Positions 28,499 to 37,346 of a stretch of DNA of 64,000 nucleotides are shown here, piece by piece (position 1 is the first letter of the stretch; every line of letters begins with the position of its first letter). The position numbers and the translations under genes were made by a program. Location: NCBI RefSeq assembly GCF_008704655.1, contig NZ_CP023688.1:7632501-7696500 (forward strand), given 5' to 3'. The DNA is from Streptomyces rimosus. Lineage in GTDB: Bacteria; Actinomycetota; Actinomycetes; Streptomycetales; Streptomycetaceae. Under the pieces are notes generated by a model, which did not search any database, was not told where the DNA came from, and worked only from the letters and a program-made list of their open reading frames with translations.

Positions 28499-29842
28499 TC
28501 AGTGCCCCAGTACCTCCCGCAGCTCCGGCTGGAGCAGGTCGGCGTGGGCGCGTACGAGGTCGTCGCACAGGTCCCAGATGCGTTCGACCGGGAGCGCGGC
28601 GGCGGTGGCGGGGTCCGTCATCGCCGCGTGCCGGATGTGCCGCGGCTCGCCCTCCACCGCGGCCCGTACGACCAGGTCGTTGGCGCTCACGTAGGTCCGG
28701 TTCAGGGCCGCGCACTGCGGCGGCAGGGCGCCGACCCGGGTGGGCTGCACGCCCAGCGAGTCCACCAGGCACGGCACCTCCACCACCGCCTCGGCGGGCA
28801 GGTTGTCCACCAGGCCGTGGTTGGGCACATTGCCGTAGACCGTGCGCGGAGTGCCGGAGACGATGCTGTGGATGATCTGCGGCGCGTACTCCATCGTGCC
28901 CTCCACCGGCAGCGGCGAGCCGGCGGCGAGGGCGTCCCGGGTCTTCTCGTACTCGGCGGTGTTCTCCTCGATGATGTCCAGGTACGTGCCGATCGGCAGC
29001 CGCAGCCGCTCCACCTCGCTGTCGTGGTGCAGATACCAGGGCACGTATTCGGAGGAGTGCTCGCTGGTCTCGGTCGGGTAGTAGCCGAGCCTGCGGTACA
29101 TGTCCACGCGTACCCGCCGCAGCAGTTGCGGGTCCTTGGCGATCGCGTCGTCCAGCAGCGGGTACAGACTCCGCCCGCCCCGCTCGAAGCGCAGCACCCA
29201 CGCCTGGTGGTTGACGCCCGCGGCGAGGTACGTGATCTCCTCGTACGGGACGTCCAGCAGCTCGGCGAGGTCCCGCACGGTCCAGTAAACCGAGTGGCAC
29301 AGGCCGACGACGCGGCGCAGCGGGGTGGCCCGCGCCAGGTACATCACGTTCATCGCCATCGGGTTGGTGTAGTTCAGCAGCCAGGCGTCCGGGCAGAGTT
29401 CGGCGATGTCGTCGGCGAGGGCGCGCAGCAGCGGGAAGGTGCGCAGCGCGCGGAAGATGCCGCCGACGCCGAGGGTGTCGCCGATGGTCTGGCGCAGGCC
29501 GTAGCGGGCGGGGAGGTGGAAGTCCGTACGGGTGGCCGCGTTCATGCCTACCTGCACGGTGTTGATGACGAAGTCCGCGCCGTCGAGCGCCGCGCGCCGG
29601 TCGGGGTGCGCGGTGATCCGCGGCTCGGCGCCGCGGACGGCGGCGATGTGGCGGGCCGCGCCCTCGGCGGTGGCGAGGCGTTCGGCGTCGATGTCGTGCA
29701 GGGCAACGTGGATGCGCCGCAGCTCGGGGAAGGCGAACAGGTCGGCGAGGAGGCCCTGGGTGAAGACGACGCTGCCGGCGCCGATGAACGCGATCTTCAC
29801 GGCGCCGGTGCCGGTGCGGCCGGTCGGGGCGGTGCTGGTCAT
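28499..29842 (-). CDS. Glycoside hydrolase family 4 enzyme (alpha-galactosidase/glucosidase type)
   Basis: The 447-residue protein has the NAD-binding start KIAFIGAGSVVFTQGLLADL. GH4 motifs are LLNYTNPMAMN, the Mn-ligand cysteine in GLCHSVYWT and the histidine in GVNHQAW. GH4 enzymes cleave glycosides by an NAD/Mn redox mechanism. The CHSV motif is typical of unphosphorylated-substrate alpha-galactosidases and glucosidases such as MelA, which fits uptake by the ABC system upstream. It is the last gene of the sugar operon; ATG 29842 overlaps the kinase stop by 4 bases. Confidence 0.9.
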   Translation of the reverse strand: MTSTAPTGRTGTGAVKIAFIGAGSVVFTQGLLADLFAFPELRRIHVALHDIDAERLATAEGAARHIAAVRGAEPRITAHPDRRAALDGADFVINTVQVGMNAATRTDFHLPARYGLRQTIGDTLGVGGIFRALRTFPLLRALADDIAELCPDAWLLNYTNPMAMNVMYLARATPLRRVVGLCHSVYWTVRDLAELLDVPYEEITYLAAGVNHQAWVLRFERGGRSLYPLLDDAIAKDPQLLRRVRVDMYRRLGYYPTETSEHSSEYVPWYLHHDSEVERLRLPIGTYLDIIEENTAEYEKTRDALAAGSPLPVEGTMEYAPQIIHSIVSGTPRTVYGNVPNHGLVDNLPAEAVVEVPCLVDSLGVQPTRVGALPPQCAALNRTYVSANDLVVRAAVEGEPRHIRHAAMTDPATAAALPVERIWDLCDDLVRAHADLLQPELREVLGH

Positions 29843-30864
29843 GCGTGGCTCCCTGGTCGGGTGGTGAGGGCGGCGGCGCGGGCCTCGTCCCGGGTGGGCT
29901 GGGCCGCCGTACCGCCGTGGGCGCGGGTGGACAGGGCGCCGCAGGCCGCGGCGAAGGAGAGCGCCGCCGGCAGGTCCATGCCGTGCAGGACCGCGGCGAT
30001 GAAGCCGGCGTCGAAGCTGTCGCCCGCGCCGACGGTGTCCACCGGGTCGGCGGGCACTGCGGGGGTACGGGTGAGGACTTCGCCGTCGTGGGCGAGCGCG
30101 CCGGCCGCCCCGTCCTTGACGACGACGAGCGGGCCGAGGCGGGCGAGGGCGGCGGCAGCGGAGGCCGGGCCGGTGCCGGGCCCGTCGCTTTCTGGCGCCC
30201 CTTCTGCTGTCCCTTCCGGTGCTCCTTCCACCGAGCCGGGTGCCAGCGTCGCGGCCAGCGCCCGCGCCTCCGCCGCGTTCGGCAGCAGGAAGTCGGTGGA
30301 CTTCAGGACGGGACCGAGGAGTTCGGCGTCCCAGCGCTGCCCGGGGTCGTCGTTCGTGTCGAGCGAGGTGGCCGCGCCGTGCCCGCGGGCCCGCGCGAAG
30401 ATCTCGCCGAGCGACCGGGCCAGCCGCGGCATCAGGAAGAACGATCCGGCGTGTACGTGCCGGGCCCCGGCCAGCAGCCGGTCCGGCACGTCCTGCGGCC
30501 CGGTGGCCGCCAGGCAGCCGGGGGCGGTGAGGATCGCGCGGTCGGCGCCGTGGGTGAGGACGGTGGTCAGCGGGGTGGGCAGCTCCGGGTCGGTGGCCAG
30601 CGCCGAGACATCGACGCCGCGCCCGGCCAGTGCCGTACGGACGAAGGCGCCCGCCGCGTCGTCACCGACCCGCCCGGCGAACGCCACGCGCAGCCCCAGC
30701 CGGGCGGCGCCGCAGGCCGTGATCGCGGCCGACCCGCCCATCAACAGGCGCCCGCTGTCCACGAGTTGCTCACGCTGCCCGAACTCCGGTGTGCGCGGGA
30801 CCGGGCCTACCACCACATCGGGGTTGGCGTCGCCGATCACGAGGAGATCGAAGGGACGGGGCAC
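29839..30864 (-). CDS. PfkB-family carbohydrate kinase
   Basis: The 341-residue protein has the ribokinase fold with GGSAAITACGAARLGL near the N-terminus and the C-terminal signature DTVGAGDSFDAGF with the catalytic Asp. An Ala/Gly/Glu-rich insert (APEGTAEGAPESDG) is unusual for the family. It probably phosphorylates the monosaccharide freed by the GH4 enzyme. GTG 30864 is favoured because GGAGG lies 5 nt upstream; a GTG two codons earlier has no spacing. Confidence 0.88.
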   Translation of the reverse strand: MPRPFDLLVIGDANPDVVVGPVPRTPEFGQREQLVDSGRLLMGGSAAITACGAARLGLRVAFAGRVGDDAAGAFVRTALAGRGVDVSALATDPELPTPLTTVLTHGADRAILTAPGCLAATGPQDVPDRLLAGARHVHAGSFFLMPRLARSLGEIFARARGHGAATSLDTNDDPGQRWDAELLGPVLKSTDFLLPNAAEARALAATLAPGSVEGAPEGTAEGAPESDGPGTGPASAAAALARLGPLVVVKDGAAGALAHDGEVLTRTPAVPADPVDTVGAGDSFDAGFIAAVLHGMDLPAALSFAAACGALSTRAHGGTAAQPTRDEARAAALTTRPGSHA

Positions 30865-30916
30865 GGACACCTCCGGGACGGGGCGGGTGGCGGAATCGAT
30901 AGGGGCATGGGGCCGG

Positions 30917-31810
30917 CTACCCCTTCAGCCCGCTCGACGTCAGCGACTGGATGAAGGTCTTCTGCGCGAACAGGAACGCCACCAGCACCGGCAGCACGGT
31001 GATCACATTGCCCGCCATGATCGCCGACCACCGGTTGTGGTGCTGCCCCTGAAAGGTCGTCAGGCCCAGCTGGAGGGTGTACTGGGTGTCGTGGTTGATC
31101 GCGATCAGCGGCCAGGTCAGGTCGTTCCAGGTGGTCAGGAAGGTCAGTACGGCCACGGTCGCCAGCGCCGGGCGGGCCAGTGGCAGGACGACGGAGTACA
31201 GCACCCGCAGCCGCGAGCACCCGTCGATCCAGGCCGCCTCCTCCAGCTCCCGGGGCAGCGCGAGGAAGAACTGCCGGAAGAGGAACACCGCGAACGGGGT
31301 GACCAGCGATGGCACGATCAGCGCCCCCAGGGAGTCGATCAGCCCCAGCCGCTTCATCACCAGGAACGTCGGGATCATGGTCAGCTGGAAGGGGATGACC
31401 ATGGTCGCCAGCATCAGCCCGAGCAGCAGCCGGGACCCGGCGAACCGCATCCGGGCGAAGGCGTAGCCGCCCAGCGACCCGAGCAGCAGGTTGGAGAGGA
31501 CCGCCGTGACCGCGACGATCGAGGAGTTGGCGAACCACCGCGGGAACATCGCGTTGCCCAGCACGTAGTCGTACCCGCCGAGATCGATCCCGGACGGCCA
31601 CAGCGCGGGCGGGAAACGGTTGATCTCCGCGTTGGTCATCACCGAACTGAGCACCAGCCACACCAGCGGCAGCGCGAAGCCCAGCGACAGCGGCGCGAGC
31701 AGCAGGTGCCAGGCGCTGAAGGGCAGGCGGCGGTGGCGGGCCGGGCGCCGTGGCGCGCTGGTCCCGCGCGGGCGCGCGGTCCCGGGCGGCACGGCCGCGG
31801 GCGCGGTCAC
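30917..31810 (-). CDS. Carbohydrate ABC transporter permease (MalG type)
   Basis: The 297-residue inner permease has six hydrophobic helices and the cytoplasmic EAA loop ELEEAAWIDGCSRLRVLYSVVLPLARP. The C-terminal end is typical of MalG (AGNVITVLPVLVAFLFAQKTFI). GTG 31810 overlaps the upstream permease stop (GTGA at 31807-31810). No ATPase is encoded here, so it must share a general one such as MsiK, as is usual for Streptomyces sugar importers. Confidence 0.92.
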   Translation of the reverse strand: MTAPAAVPPGTARPRGTSAPRRPARHRRLPFSAWHLLLAPLSLGFALPLVWLVLSSVMTNAEINRFPPALWPSGIDLGGYDYVLGNAMFPRWFANSSIVAVTAVLSNLLLGSLGGYAFARMRFAGSRLLLGLMLATMVIPFQLTMIPTFLVMKRLGLIDSLGALIVPSLVTPFAVFLFRQFFLALPRELEEAAWIDGCSRLRVLYSVVLPLARPALATVAVLTFLTTWNDLTWPLIAINHDTQYTLQLGLTTFQGQHHNRWSAIMAGNVITVLPVLVAFLFAQKTFIQSLTSSGLKG

Positions 31811-32877
31811 CGTACCGCTCCGTCCGGCGCGGCGCCCGGCCGTCGCCGCCGGTACAGGCGCAGGGCGGCGCCCGCGACGAGCAGGGCCGCGGCGAGGACG
31901 TACGCGGCGGCGGCCCCGTATCCGGCGGTGAACATCTGGAACGCCTGCTCCCATACGAAGTAGACGATGACGGTGGTCGACCCGAGCGGGCCGCCCTTCG
32001 TGGTCACATAGATCAGGTCGAAGACCTGGAGCGCGGTGATCAGCTCCCACAGCAGCAGGAAGACGGTCACCGGCGTCAGGGAAGGCAGCTTGATGTGCCA
32101 CAGCACCCGCAGCCGGTTCGCGCCGTCCAGCCGCGCGGACTCGATCAGCTCTTGTGGTACGTCCTGGAGCGCGGCCAGGTAGACGACGACGCAGAAGCCG
32201 ACGCCGCTCCACAGCGAGATGGCCACCAGCAGATACAGCGCCTGCCCGGGGTCGGAGAGGAAGCCCTGCCGGGACACGCCCAGGTGGTGCAGCAGCGAGT
32301 TGGCCACGCCGAACTGCGGGTCGAGGATGAAGAAGAACAGCACGCCCTGCGCGGCGGCCGAGATCACGAACGGTACGAAGATCAGCGTCCGGTAGAGGCC
32401 GATCAGCCGGATGCGGCGGTTGAGCGCCAGCGCGAGCACCAGGCCGCCGGCCAGGCTGAGCGGCACGTACAGGCCCGCGTAGACAAGGGTGTTCTCCACG
32501 GCCGTACGGAATCCCGGGTCCCGCACCAGCGCGCGGTAGTTGTCCAGCCCCACCCAGCGCCCCGGCGTGACCAGGTCGTCCGCCCGGAAGGAGAGCAGCA
32601 GCGACCAGACGACGGGGACGATGCTCAGACCGAGGATGATCAGGACGGACGGGCTGATGAACGCCCAGGCGGTGGCGTTCTCCCGGCGGGCGCGGCCGGC
32701 GAGGGTGCGGGGGCGGCCGGGGGCGGGGCCGGACGGATGCCGGTTCCCGCGGCGGCGGCCGGGGGTGTCGTGGCCGGGGCCCAGGGTCAGGGGCCGGGGA
32801 GTCGTGCGGCGGGGCGGGCCACCCGGTTCCGTACGCTCCGGTCTCGCACGATGGTCGGCACGCGGCCTCGGCGGCAT
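31807..32877 (-). CDS. Carbohydrate ABC transporter permease (MalF type)
   Basis: The 356-residue permease has an Arg/Pro-rich N-terminal tail of about 70 residues and then six helices (AWAFISPSVLIILGLSIVPVV first). The EAA loop is ELIESARLDGANRLRVLWHIKLPSLTP. It pairs with the overlapping MalG-type permease. ATG 32877 follows GGGAGAGGGTGCC on its strand. Confidence 0.92.
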   Translation of the reverse strand: MPPRPRADHRARPERTEPGGPPRRTTPRPLTLGPGHDTPGRRRGNRHPSGPAPGRPRTLAGRARRENATAWAFISPSVLIILGLSIVPVVWSLLLSFRADDLVTPGRWVGLDNYRALVRDPGFRTAVENTLVYAGLYVPLSLAGGLVLALALNRRIRLIGLYRTLIFVPFVISAAAQGVLFFFILDPQFGVANSLLHHLGVSRQGFLSDPGQALYLLVAISLWSGVGFCVVVYLAALQDVPQELIESARLDGANRLRVLWHIKLPSLTPVTVFLLLWELITALQVFDLIYVTTKGGPLGSTTVIVYFVWEQAFQMFTAGYGAAAAYVLAAALLVAGAALRLYRRRRPGAAPDGAVR

Positions 32878-32933
32878 GGCACCCTCTCCCGTCCGGCCGT
32901 GTCCGGCCGCTGCGTCGTGCGCGTCGTCCGGTC

Positions 32934-34337
32934 TCATCGGGGAATCAGCAGCGCCGCGTCGGCCTTCTCGGCACAGGTGCGCAGCGCCTCGGCGGGGGAG
33001 CTGCGGCCCAGCAGCACGGCGACGATCGCTTCGCCGACCGCCTGCGAAATCTGCGGATACGCCGGGTGGACGGGCCGGACCCGCGCGGTGCTCAGCGCGG
33101 TGGTGAACACCGGCAGCCCGGTCGTCCGCCCCTCGTAGCCCCGCCACTCGGGCCGCCGGGCGGTCGCCGTGCTCAGCGGCAGACTGCCGCCGTTCACCGC
33201 CCACCGCACGTCCTGCGCCGGGTCGCCCAGCCAGCGCAGGAACTCGACCGCCGCACGCGACCGGGCCGGGCCGTTGTCGAACACGGTCCAGGTGTCCGGC
33301 CCGGAGATCGTGCACGGCCGGCCGCTGTACGTCGGCGGCGCCACCACGTCGTAGTCGACCTTGCCCGCCACGATGTCCGGCAGCTCCCACGGCCCGGTGG
33401 CCATCATCCCCATCCGGCCGCCGATGAAGACCTGGTGCATCTGCTCGCTGCCCGGCTTGGGGTCCACGTAGACGCTTCTGTCGGCGGCGAGCCGCGCCAG
33501 CGTGGCGAGCGCCCGCTCCCCGACGTCCTTGAAGCCGATGCTGTGCCCGTCCGGGGCGATCACCTCGCCGCCGAGGTCCCACACCAGCGGCCACAGCCGC
33601 CAGACGGTGTCCTCGTCGCCGGTTCCGGGCCAGCTCGTGCCGAACGTGCCGCGGCCCGGGTCGGTCAGCAGGCGTGCCGTACGGATGAAGTCGTCCCACG
33701 TCCAGCCGGGCTTCGGGTAGGGCACCCCGGCCTGCCGGAACAGTTTCCGGTTGTAGACGACGCACAGGGTGTCCAGGACGGCGGGCGCGGCCCGCACCTT
33801 GCCGTTGAGCGTGACCGCCTCGCGGACCGAGCCCCACAACCGGGGCCAGTACGGGGTGTCCCGCAGCGTGTCGGTGAGGTCGACGACGCGCGGACTGCGG
33901 GCCACCCGCGCCAGGTCGGCCCCGAAGATCAGCGCGATGTCCGGGTACGAGCCCGCGGCCAGCGCCGCCGTCACCTTCTGGAGCATCGCGTCGGCCACCA
34001 CACCGCCGCCCCCGGCGTCCACGCGGATACGGGACTGCCGGCGGTTGAAGTCGTCGACCAGCGACTGGATGGCCTTGCGGCCGGTGTCGGCCTGGCCGTG
34101 CCACATCTCGACGGTGATCCGGCCGTCGGGACCGACACTGCCGGCCTCCGAGGAGGCGCAGCCGGCGAGCAGCGGCGCGCTTGCCGCCCCCGCGGCGAGG
34201 GCGGCGCCGGTGTGGAGGAGGTGGCGGCGGGAGGGCCCGCCGGAGTGCCGGGGTGAGCTACGGGCACCCCGTGCCCATAACCCCGTCGTATCCGTACCCG
34301 CGCTGCCCGTGCCCCCGCCCGGTGCGTCGCCCATCAC
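32934..34337 (-). CDS. Sugar-binding lipoprotein of ABC transporter
   Basis: The 467-residue protein has a twin-Arg-like leader (PSRRHLLHTGAALAAGAAS) and a lipobox LLAGC, so it is a lipoprotein on the outer membrane face. The body is an extracellular solute-binding family 1 fold (ITVEMWHGQAD, NRRQSRIRVDAG, FIGGRMGMMATGPWELP). GTG 34337, with GAGGGG 8 nt upstream, is followed at once by ATG 34334, and either may be used. First gene of a five-gene uptake and catabolic operon. Confidence 0.92.
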   Translation of the reverse strand: MMGDAPGGGTGSAGTDTTGLWARGARSSPRHSGGPSRRHLLHTGAALAAGAASAPLLAGCASSEAGSVGPDGRITVEMWHGQADTGRKAIQSLVDDFNRRQSRIRVDAGGGGVVADAMLQKVTAALAAGSYPDIALIFGADLARVARSPRVVDLTDTLRDTPYWPRLWGSVREAVTLNGKVRAAPAVLDTLCVVYNRKLFRQAGVPYPKPGWTWDDFIRTARLLTDPGRGTFGTSWPGTGDEDTVWRLWPLVWDLGGEVIAPDGHSIGFKDVGERALATLARLAADRSVYVDPKPGSEQMHQVFIGGRMGMMATGPWELPDIVAGKVDYDVVAPPTYSGRPCTISGPDTWTVFDNGPARSRAAVEFLRWLGDPAQDVRWAVNGGSLPLSTATARRPEWRGYEGRTTGLPVFTTALSTARVRPVHPAYPQISQAVGEAIVAVLLGRSSPAEALRTCAEKADAALLIPR

Positions 34338-34442
34338 CGGCCATCCCCTCGAAGAACCGGTCCGAGGTTCCGAAGAACCGTGTGCGGCCGCTCCCGGGCC
34401 CCCGAGCCGGACGGTCGGGAGCCCTCAAGAGCTAACCAGCAG

Positions 34443-34456
34443 GCACCGATCGGTGC
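34443..34456. promoter_or_regulatory. Palindromic operator candidate upstream of the sugar operon
   Basis: GCACCGATCGGTGC is a perfect 14 bp palindrome about 105 bp ahead of the binding-protein start. Between it and the gene lie two CGAAGAACCG repeats (about 34354 and 34372). No regulator gene is adjacent. Confidence 0.5.
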
Positions 34457-34499
34457 AATGGTGCTGCCGCGACGGCTGGGGCGCCGCCGGGCACCGTCC

Positions 34500-35570
34500 T
34501 CAGCGCCGCGGTGTCGCGTCCGTGTACGTGAACCGGTCCGCGTCCACCGTCGCACTCGTGCCGCCCGCCGTGGTCACGGTGACGTGCACGGTGCCCGACC
34601 CGGCGGGCGAGGTGCTGCTGCAGAACGAATCCCCGCAGGACACGTGGGCCGCCGGCGCGCCCCCGAAAGCGATCGTGCCGCCCGCCAGGTTCGAGCCCAG
34701 CACATACACCGAAGTCCCGCCCCGCGCCGGGCCGCCGCGCACGCTCAGCCCGGTCACCACCGGGGCGGCGGGCGGCGCGGGCGGCGGCCCGGTGTATGCG
34801 AAGCCGCTCGGCGCCCCGGCCGCTCCGCCCGGCGTCACGACCGTGACCGGAACGCTGCCGGAACCGCCCGGCGAGGTGGCGGTGCATCGCGTGGCCGTGC
34901 AGCTGACGTTCTTGGCCTCCTCGCCGCCGAAGAGGACGAAACCGGTGTCCAGACCGGTCCCGGTGAGGGTGACGGCGGTGCCGCCGGCCCCGGGCCCGGT
35001 GACCGTGTCGATCGTGGTCACCACCGGCCGTTCCGGCACCTCGGCGGGCCGCTGCGGGCCGTTGACCGTGTACGTGCTCACGTTGTTGGCGGGGTTCACG
35101 TCGTCGCGGTTGGCGACGGTGGCCCTGATCACCCCGGACGGCCGCTCCGCCCCCGAGGACACCTGCACCTTCATGAAGTCCCCGCGACCGGGCACCCGCG
35201 TCCCCCGGAAGGTCGCCTCCAGATGCCGCCCGTCCGGCGACACCCGCTCGCTGAACGTGTAGTCGTACGGCGTCGAGTACATCAGCGCGCCACTGGTCCT
35301 CAGGCCGGGCGGCAGGTCCACGGTCAGATGAGTGATCCCGGTGGCGTCGGCCGTACCGACCGAGGTCCACTGGACGGAGAAGTTCCCGTAACTGTTCGGC
35401 TGCGTCGGATAGTTGCCCGCCTGTGAGACGGCGACGTCCGGGCCGGTGGCGGTGGCGCCCGGGCGGACGGCGTCCGCCGCGAGGGCGGGGCCCGCCGTGA
35501 ACAGGGCGGTCACGGCGAGGACGAGGGCCGACCAGGCCGCTGCTAATCGAGTTGTCATGCCCTCCGTCAT
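34500..35570 (-). CDS. Secreted protein with IPT/TIG domains
   Basis: The 356-residue protein has a signal peptide (AWSALVLAVTALFTAGPALA), a DUF11-like beta-sandwich (about 35-165, ending ATVANRDDVNPANNVSTYTV) and two tandem IPT/TIG repeats. Each TIG repeat has the pattern G-T-x-V-x-L-x-G-x-x-L, then CxxxxCxATSPxGSG (VSCTATRCTATSPGGSG and VSCGDSFCSSTSPAGSG). It is likely cell-surface or secreted, perhaps adhesive; no enzyme domain is visible. ATG 35558 is an alternative start 12 bases inside. Confidence 0.8.
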   Translation of the reverse strand: MTEGMTTRLAAAWSALVLAVTALFTAGPALAADAVRPGATATGPDVAVSQAGNYPTQPNSYGNFSVQWTSVGTADATGITHLTVDLPPGLRTSGALMYSTPYDYTFSERVSPDGRHLEATFRGTRVPGRGDFMKVQVSSGAERPSGVIRATVANRDDVNPANNVSTYTVNGPQRPAEVPERPVVTTIDTVTGPGAGGTAVTLTGTGLDTGFVLFGGEEAKNVSCTATRCTATSPGGSGSVPVTVVTPGGAAGAPSGFAYTGPPPAPPAAPVVTGLSVRGGPARGGTSVYVLGSNLAGGTIAFGGAPAAHVSCGDSFCSSTSPAGSGTVHVTVTTAGGTSATVDADRFTYTDATPRR

Positions 35571-35590
35571 CGCCCGCACGGGTGTTCCTG

Positions 35591-36411
35591 TTACGCCCCT
35601 TCCGTCACGCCTGTGGCCGGATGGGGGAAATCCGGCCGTACGCTCAACTGGCTTCCCAGCTCTTGGAACCCCAGCGCCCGTGCCACGCGCCGCGAGGCTG
35701 GTGGACGGGCGCGCCACTGGGGCAGGAGCGCGGCGGCGAGGGCGTGTGTCGTGGCGGCGGATGCTACGCGGCGGGTGAGGCCCTGACCGCGCCGCTCCGG
35801 CGCGGTGAGGACGCAGAGGTGCGCGGTGTCGCGGGGCCAGTGGCGATAACCGGCGGCGGCCAGGAGAGGCGGCCCGGCGTCCGGGCGGCCGGTGTCGGTC
35901 GGGCGGTCGGGGGCTTCCGATGTCTCGCCCCGCATACGGAGGGCGAAGACGGGCGAGGTGACCTCCGCCAGCCCGCTCTCCTCCGCGTCCGCAGGGCCGA
36001 CCGTCCCCAAAAGGGCTCTCACGCCGGATGTTCGGCCGAAAGGCGCTCCACACCACCCTCGTACGGTACGGGCCGAAAGGCGTCATCCGTCACGTACGCA
36101 AGGGTGGCCGGACCCAGCACTTCCGCGACGGGCAGTACCGAACGGACGGGGCCGGCGCAGGTCAGCGCGTCGGCCGGGAGGGTGCTGAACGCTTGCCGCA
36201 GGGTGCGGGCGACGGCGGTGTCCGGCGCGGTCACGATGGCCGACCGGCCGAGCGCCACGATTCCCACCCATCCGGGCGGGCACAGCCCGGAGCCGGAGGA
36301 GGTGACCACGGCCGCGGGGCTGCCGGGCGGCGGGAACGTGACGGCCGCCCCGCTCACCGTCTCCCACAGATTACGTACGCGCCGCAGCACGGCATCGTCC
36401 GGCGCCGTCAC
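35591..36411 (-). pseudogene. GNAT N-acetyltransferase split by a frameshift
   Basis: Two frames together make one protein. The first (36411 to 36019, 130 residues) opens with TAPDDAVLRRVRNLWETVSG and ends VERLSAEHPA. The second (36022 to 35591) continues RALLGTVGPADAEESGL, then has the GNAT acetyl-CoA region LCVLTAPERRGQGLTRRV and the ending QWRARPPASRRVARALGFQELG. I recall intact Streptomyces homologues of about 260 residues spanning both parts. The junction is a TGA overlapping a GTG (36019-36022); one inserted base would restore the frame. It may be a true lesion, a sequencing error, or coupled re-initiation. The first part overlaps the upstream gene by GTGA. Confidence 0.6.
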
Positions 36412-37265
36412 GCTCGCCGCCACCACACCCGCAACGGCCCGACCGTTCGGCACCCGTTCGCCACCGCCGCCTCCAGGTCGGCGCCGGATTCGTAGCCGAC
36501 GACCGGCAGGCGGGGCCAGCGGGCGGCGACGGTGGCGAGGCATGCTGCCCAGGTGTTCCGCGGGGCGTATCCGTAGGTGTCGGCCTCGGGAGCTGTGAAG
36601 ACGTTGGACAGGCCGACCACCGACGCGCTGACGGTGGCGACGGCCCCCGCCACGACCCGCCCGTCGGCGGACCGCGCGCGCAGGAACGTGGTGGCGTCGT
36701 CCGCGAGCAGCTCCGGCCGGAACGGACCGCAGTCGCCCGGTCCGGCGCCCCAGGCCGATGTCCAGGCGGGCAGGTCGTCGGGGGCGGTGAGCGCGTCCCA
36801 GGTGATCTGGTACGTGGGCGTGTGCGCGGAGGCCGGAGCCCGGGCCGTCGGGGCTGGGGCCGGGCGGTGGATCCACTGGGCTTCGAAGAGCACCTCGAAG
36901 CCCGCCGGGGTCAGGTCCAGGCACGCGAAACTGTCCTTGACCGAGCAGCCCGGGGACACCGTGTCGATCCGGGACAGCAGGCCGGTGAGCGGCGAGAGGC
37001 TTCCGGGGCGGACCGTTCCCGAACGCCCGCTTTCCGGCTCCGTGCTCGTCGGCGGGGCGAGGCGGTCGGTGAGCGTCACGGCGTCCGGGTAGAGCGGGGG
37101 CGTCCGGCGGGAACTGGTCCAGGCGTCATCGCCGAATTCGCCGTTGACGCCGTGTGCGCGGCAGACCGCCGCGCACCACTCGGCGTTGTTACGGGCTGCC
37201 GCGCGCACCCAGGTGGCCTGGCCCGTCACGTCCGCCACGGCTGAGGTGGTCCCTGCTCCGTCCAT
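36408..37265 (-). CDS. Uncharacterised GNAT-like protein
   Basis: The 285-residue soluble protein is not clearly recognised. Its C-terminal third (FLRARSADGRVVAGAVATVS, GLSNVFTAPEADTYGYAPR, WPRLPVVGYESGADLEAAVANGCRTVGPLRVW) has the strand pattern of a GNAT acetyl-CoA domain, with a weak loop instead of the RGxGxG motif. Its stop overlaps the start of the frameshifted GNAT gene (GTGA at 36408-36411), so the two were expressed together. ATG 37265 is chosen because an upstream 26-codon extension looks non-coding. Confidence 0.7.
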   Translation of the reverse strand: MDGAGTTSAVADVTGQATWVRAAARNNAEWCAAVCRAHGVNGEFGDDAWTSSRRTPPLYPDAVTLTDRLAPPTSTEPESGRSGTVRPGSLSPLTGLLSRIDTVSPGCSVKDSFACLDLTPAGFEVLFEAQWIHRPAPAPTARAPASAHTPTYQITWDALTAPDDLPAWTSAWGAGPGDCGPFRPELLADDATTFLRARSADGRVVAGAVATVSASVVGLSNVFTAPEADTYGYAPRNTWAACLATVAARWPRLPVVGYESGADLEAAVANGCRTVGPLRVWWRRA

Positions 37266-37346
37266 GGGCCGATCATGGCACGCGGACAACGCCCGCTCCA
37301 CGGCGTTGTGTTGCGTGCCGGGAGCGCCCCGCACGCGCCCCACCGA

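Noticed and set aside
28502..31963. 1153-codon plus-strand frame over the sugar operon
   Set aside because: Low-complexity shadow (GQHQQRRH-type composition). The minus strand carries clear GH4, PfkB and permease genes.
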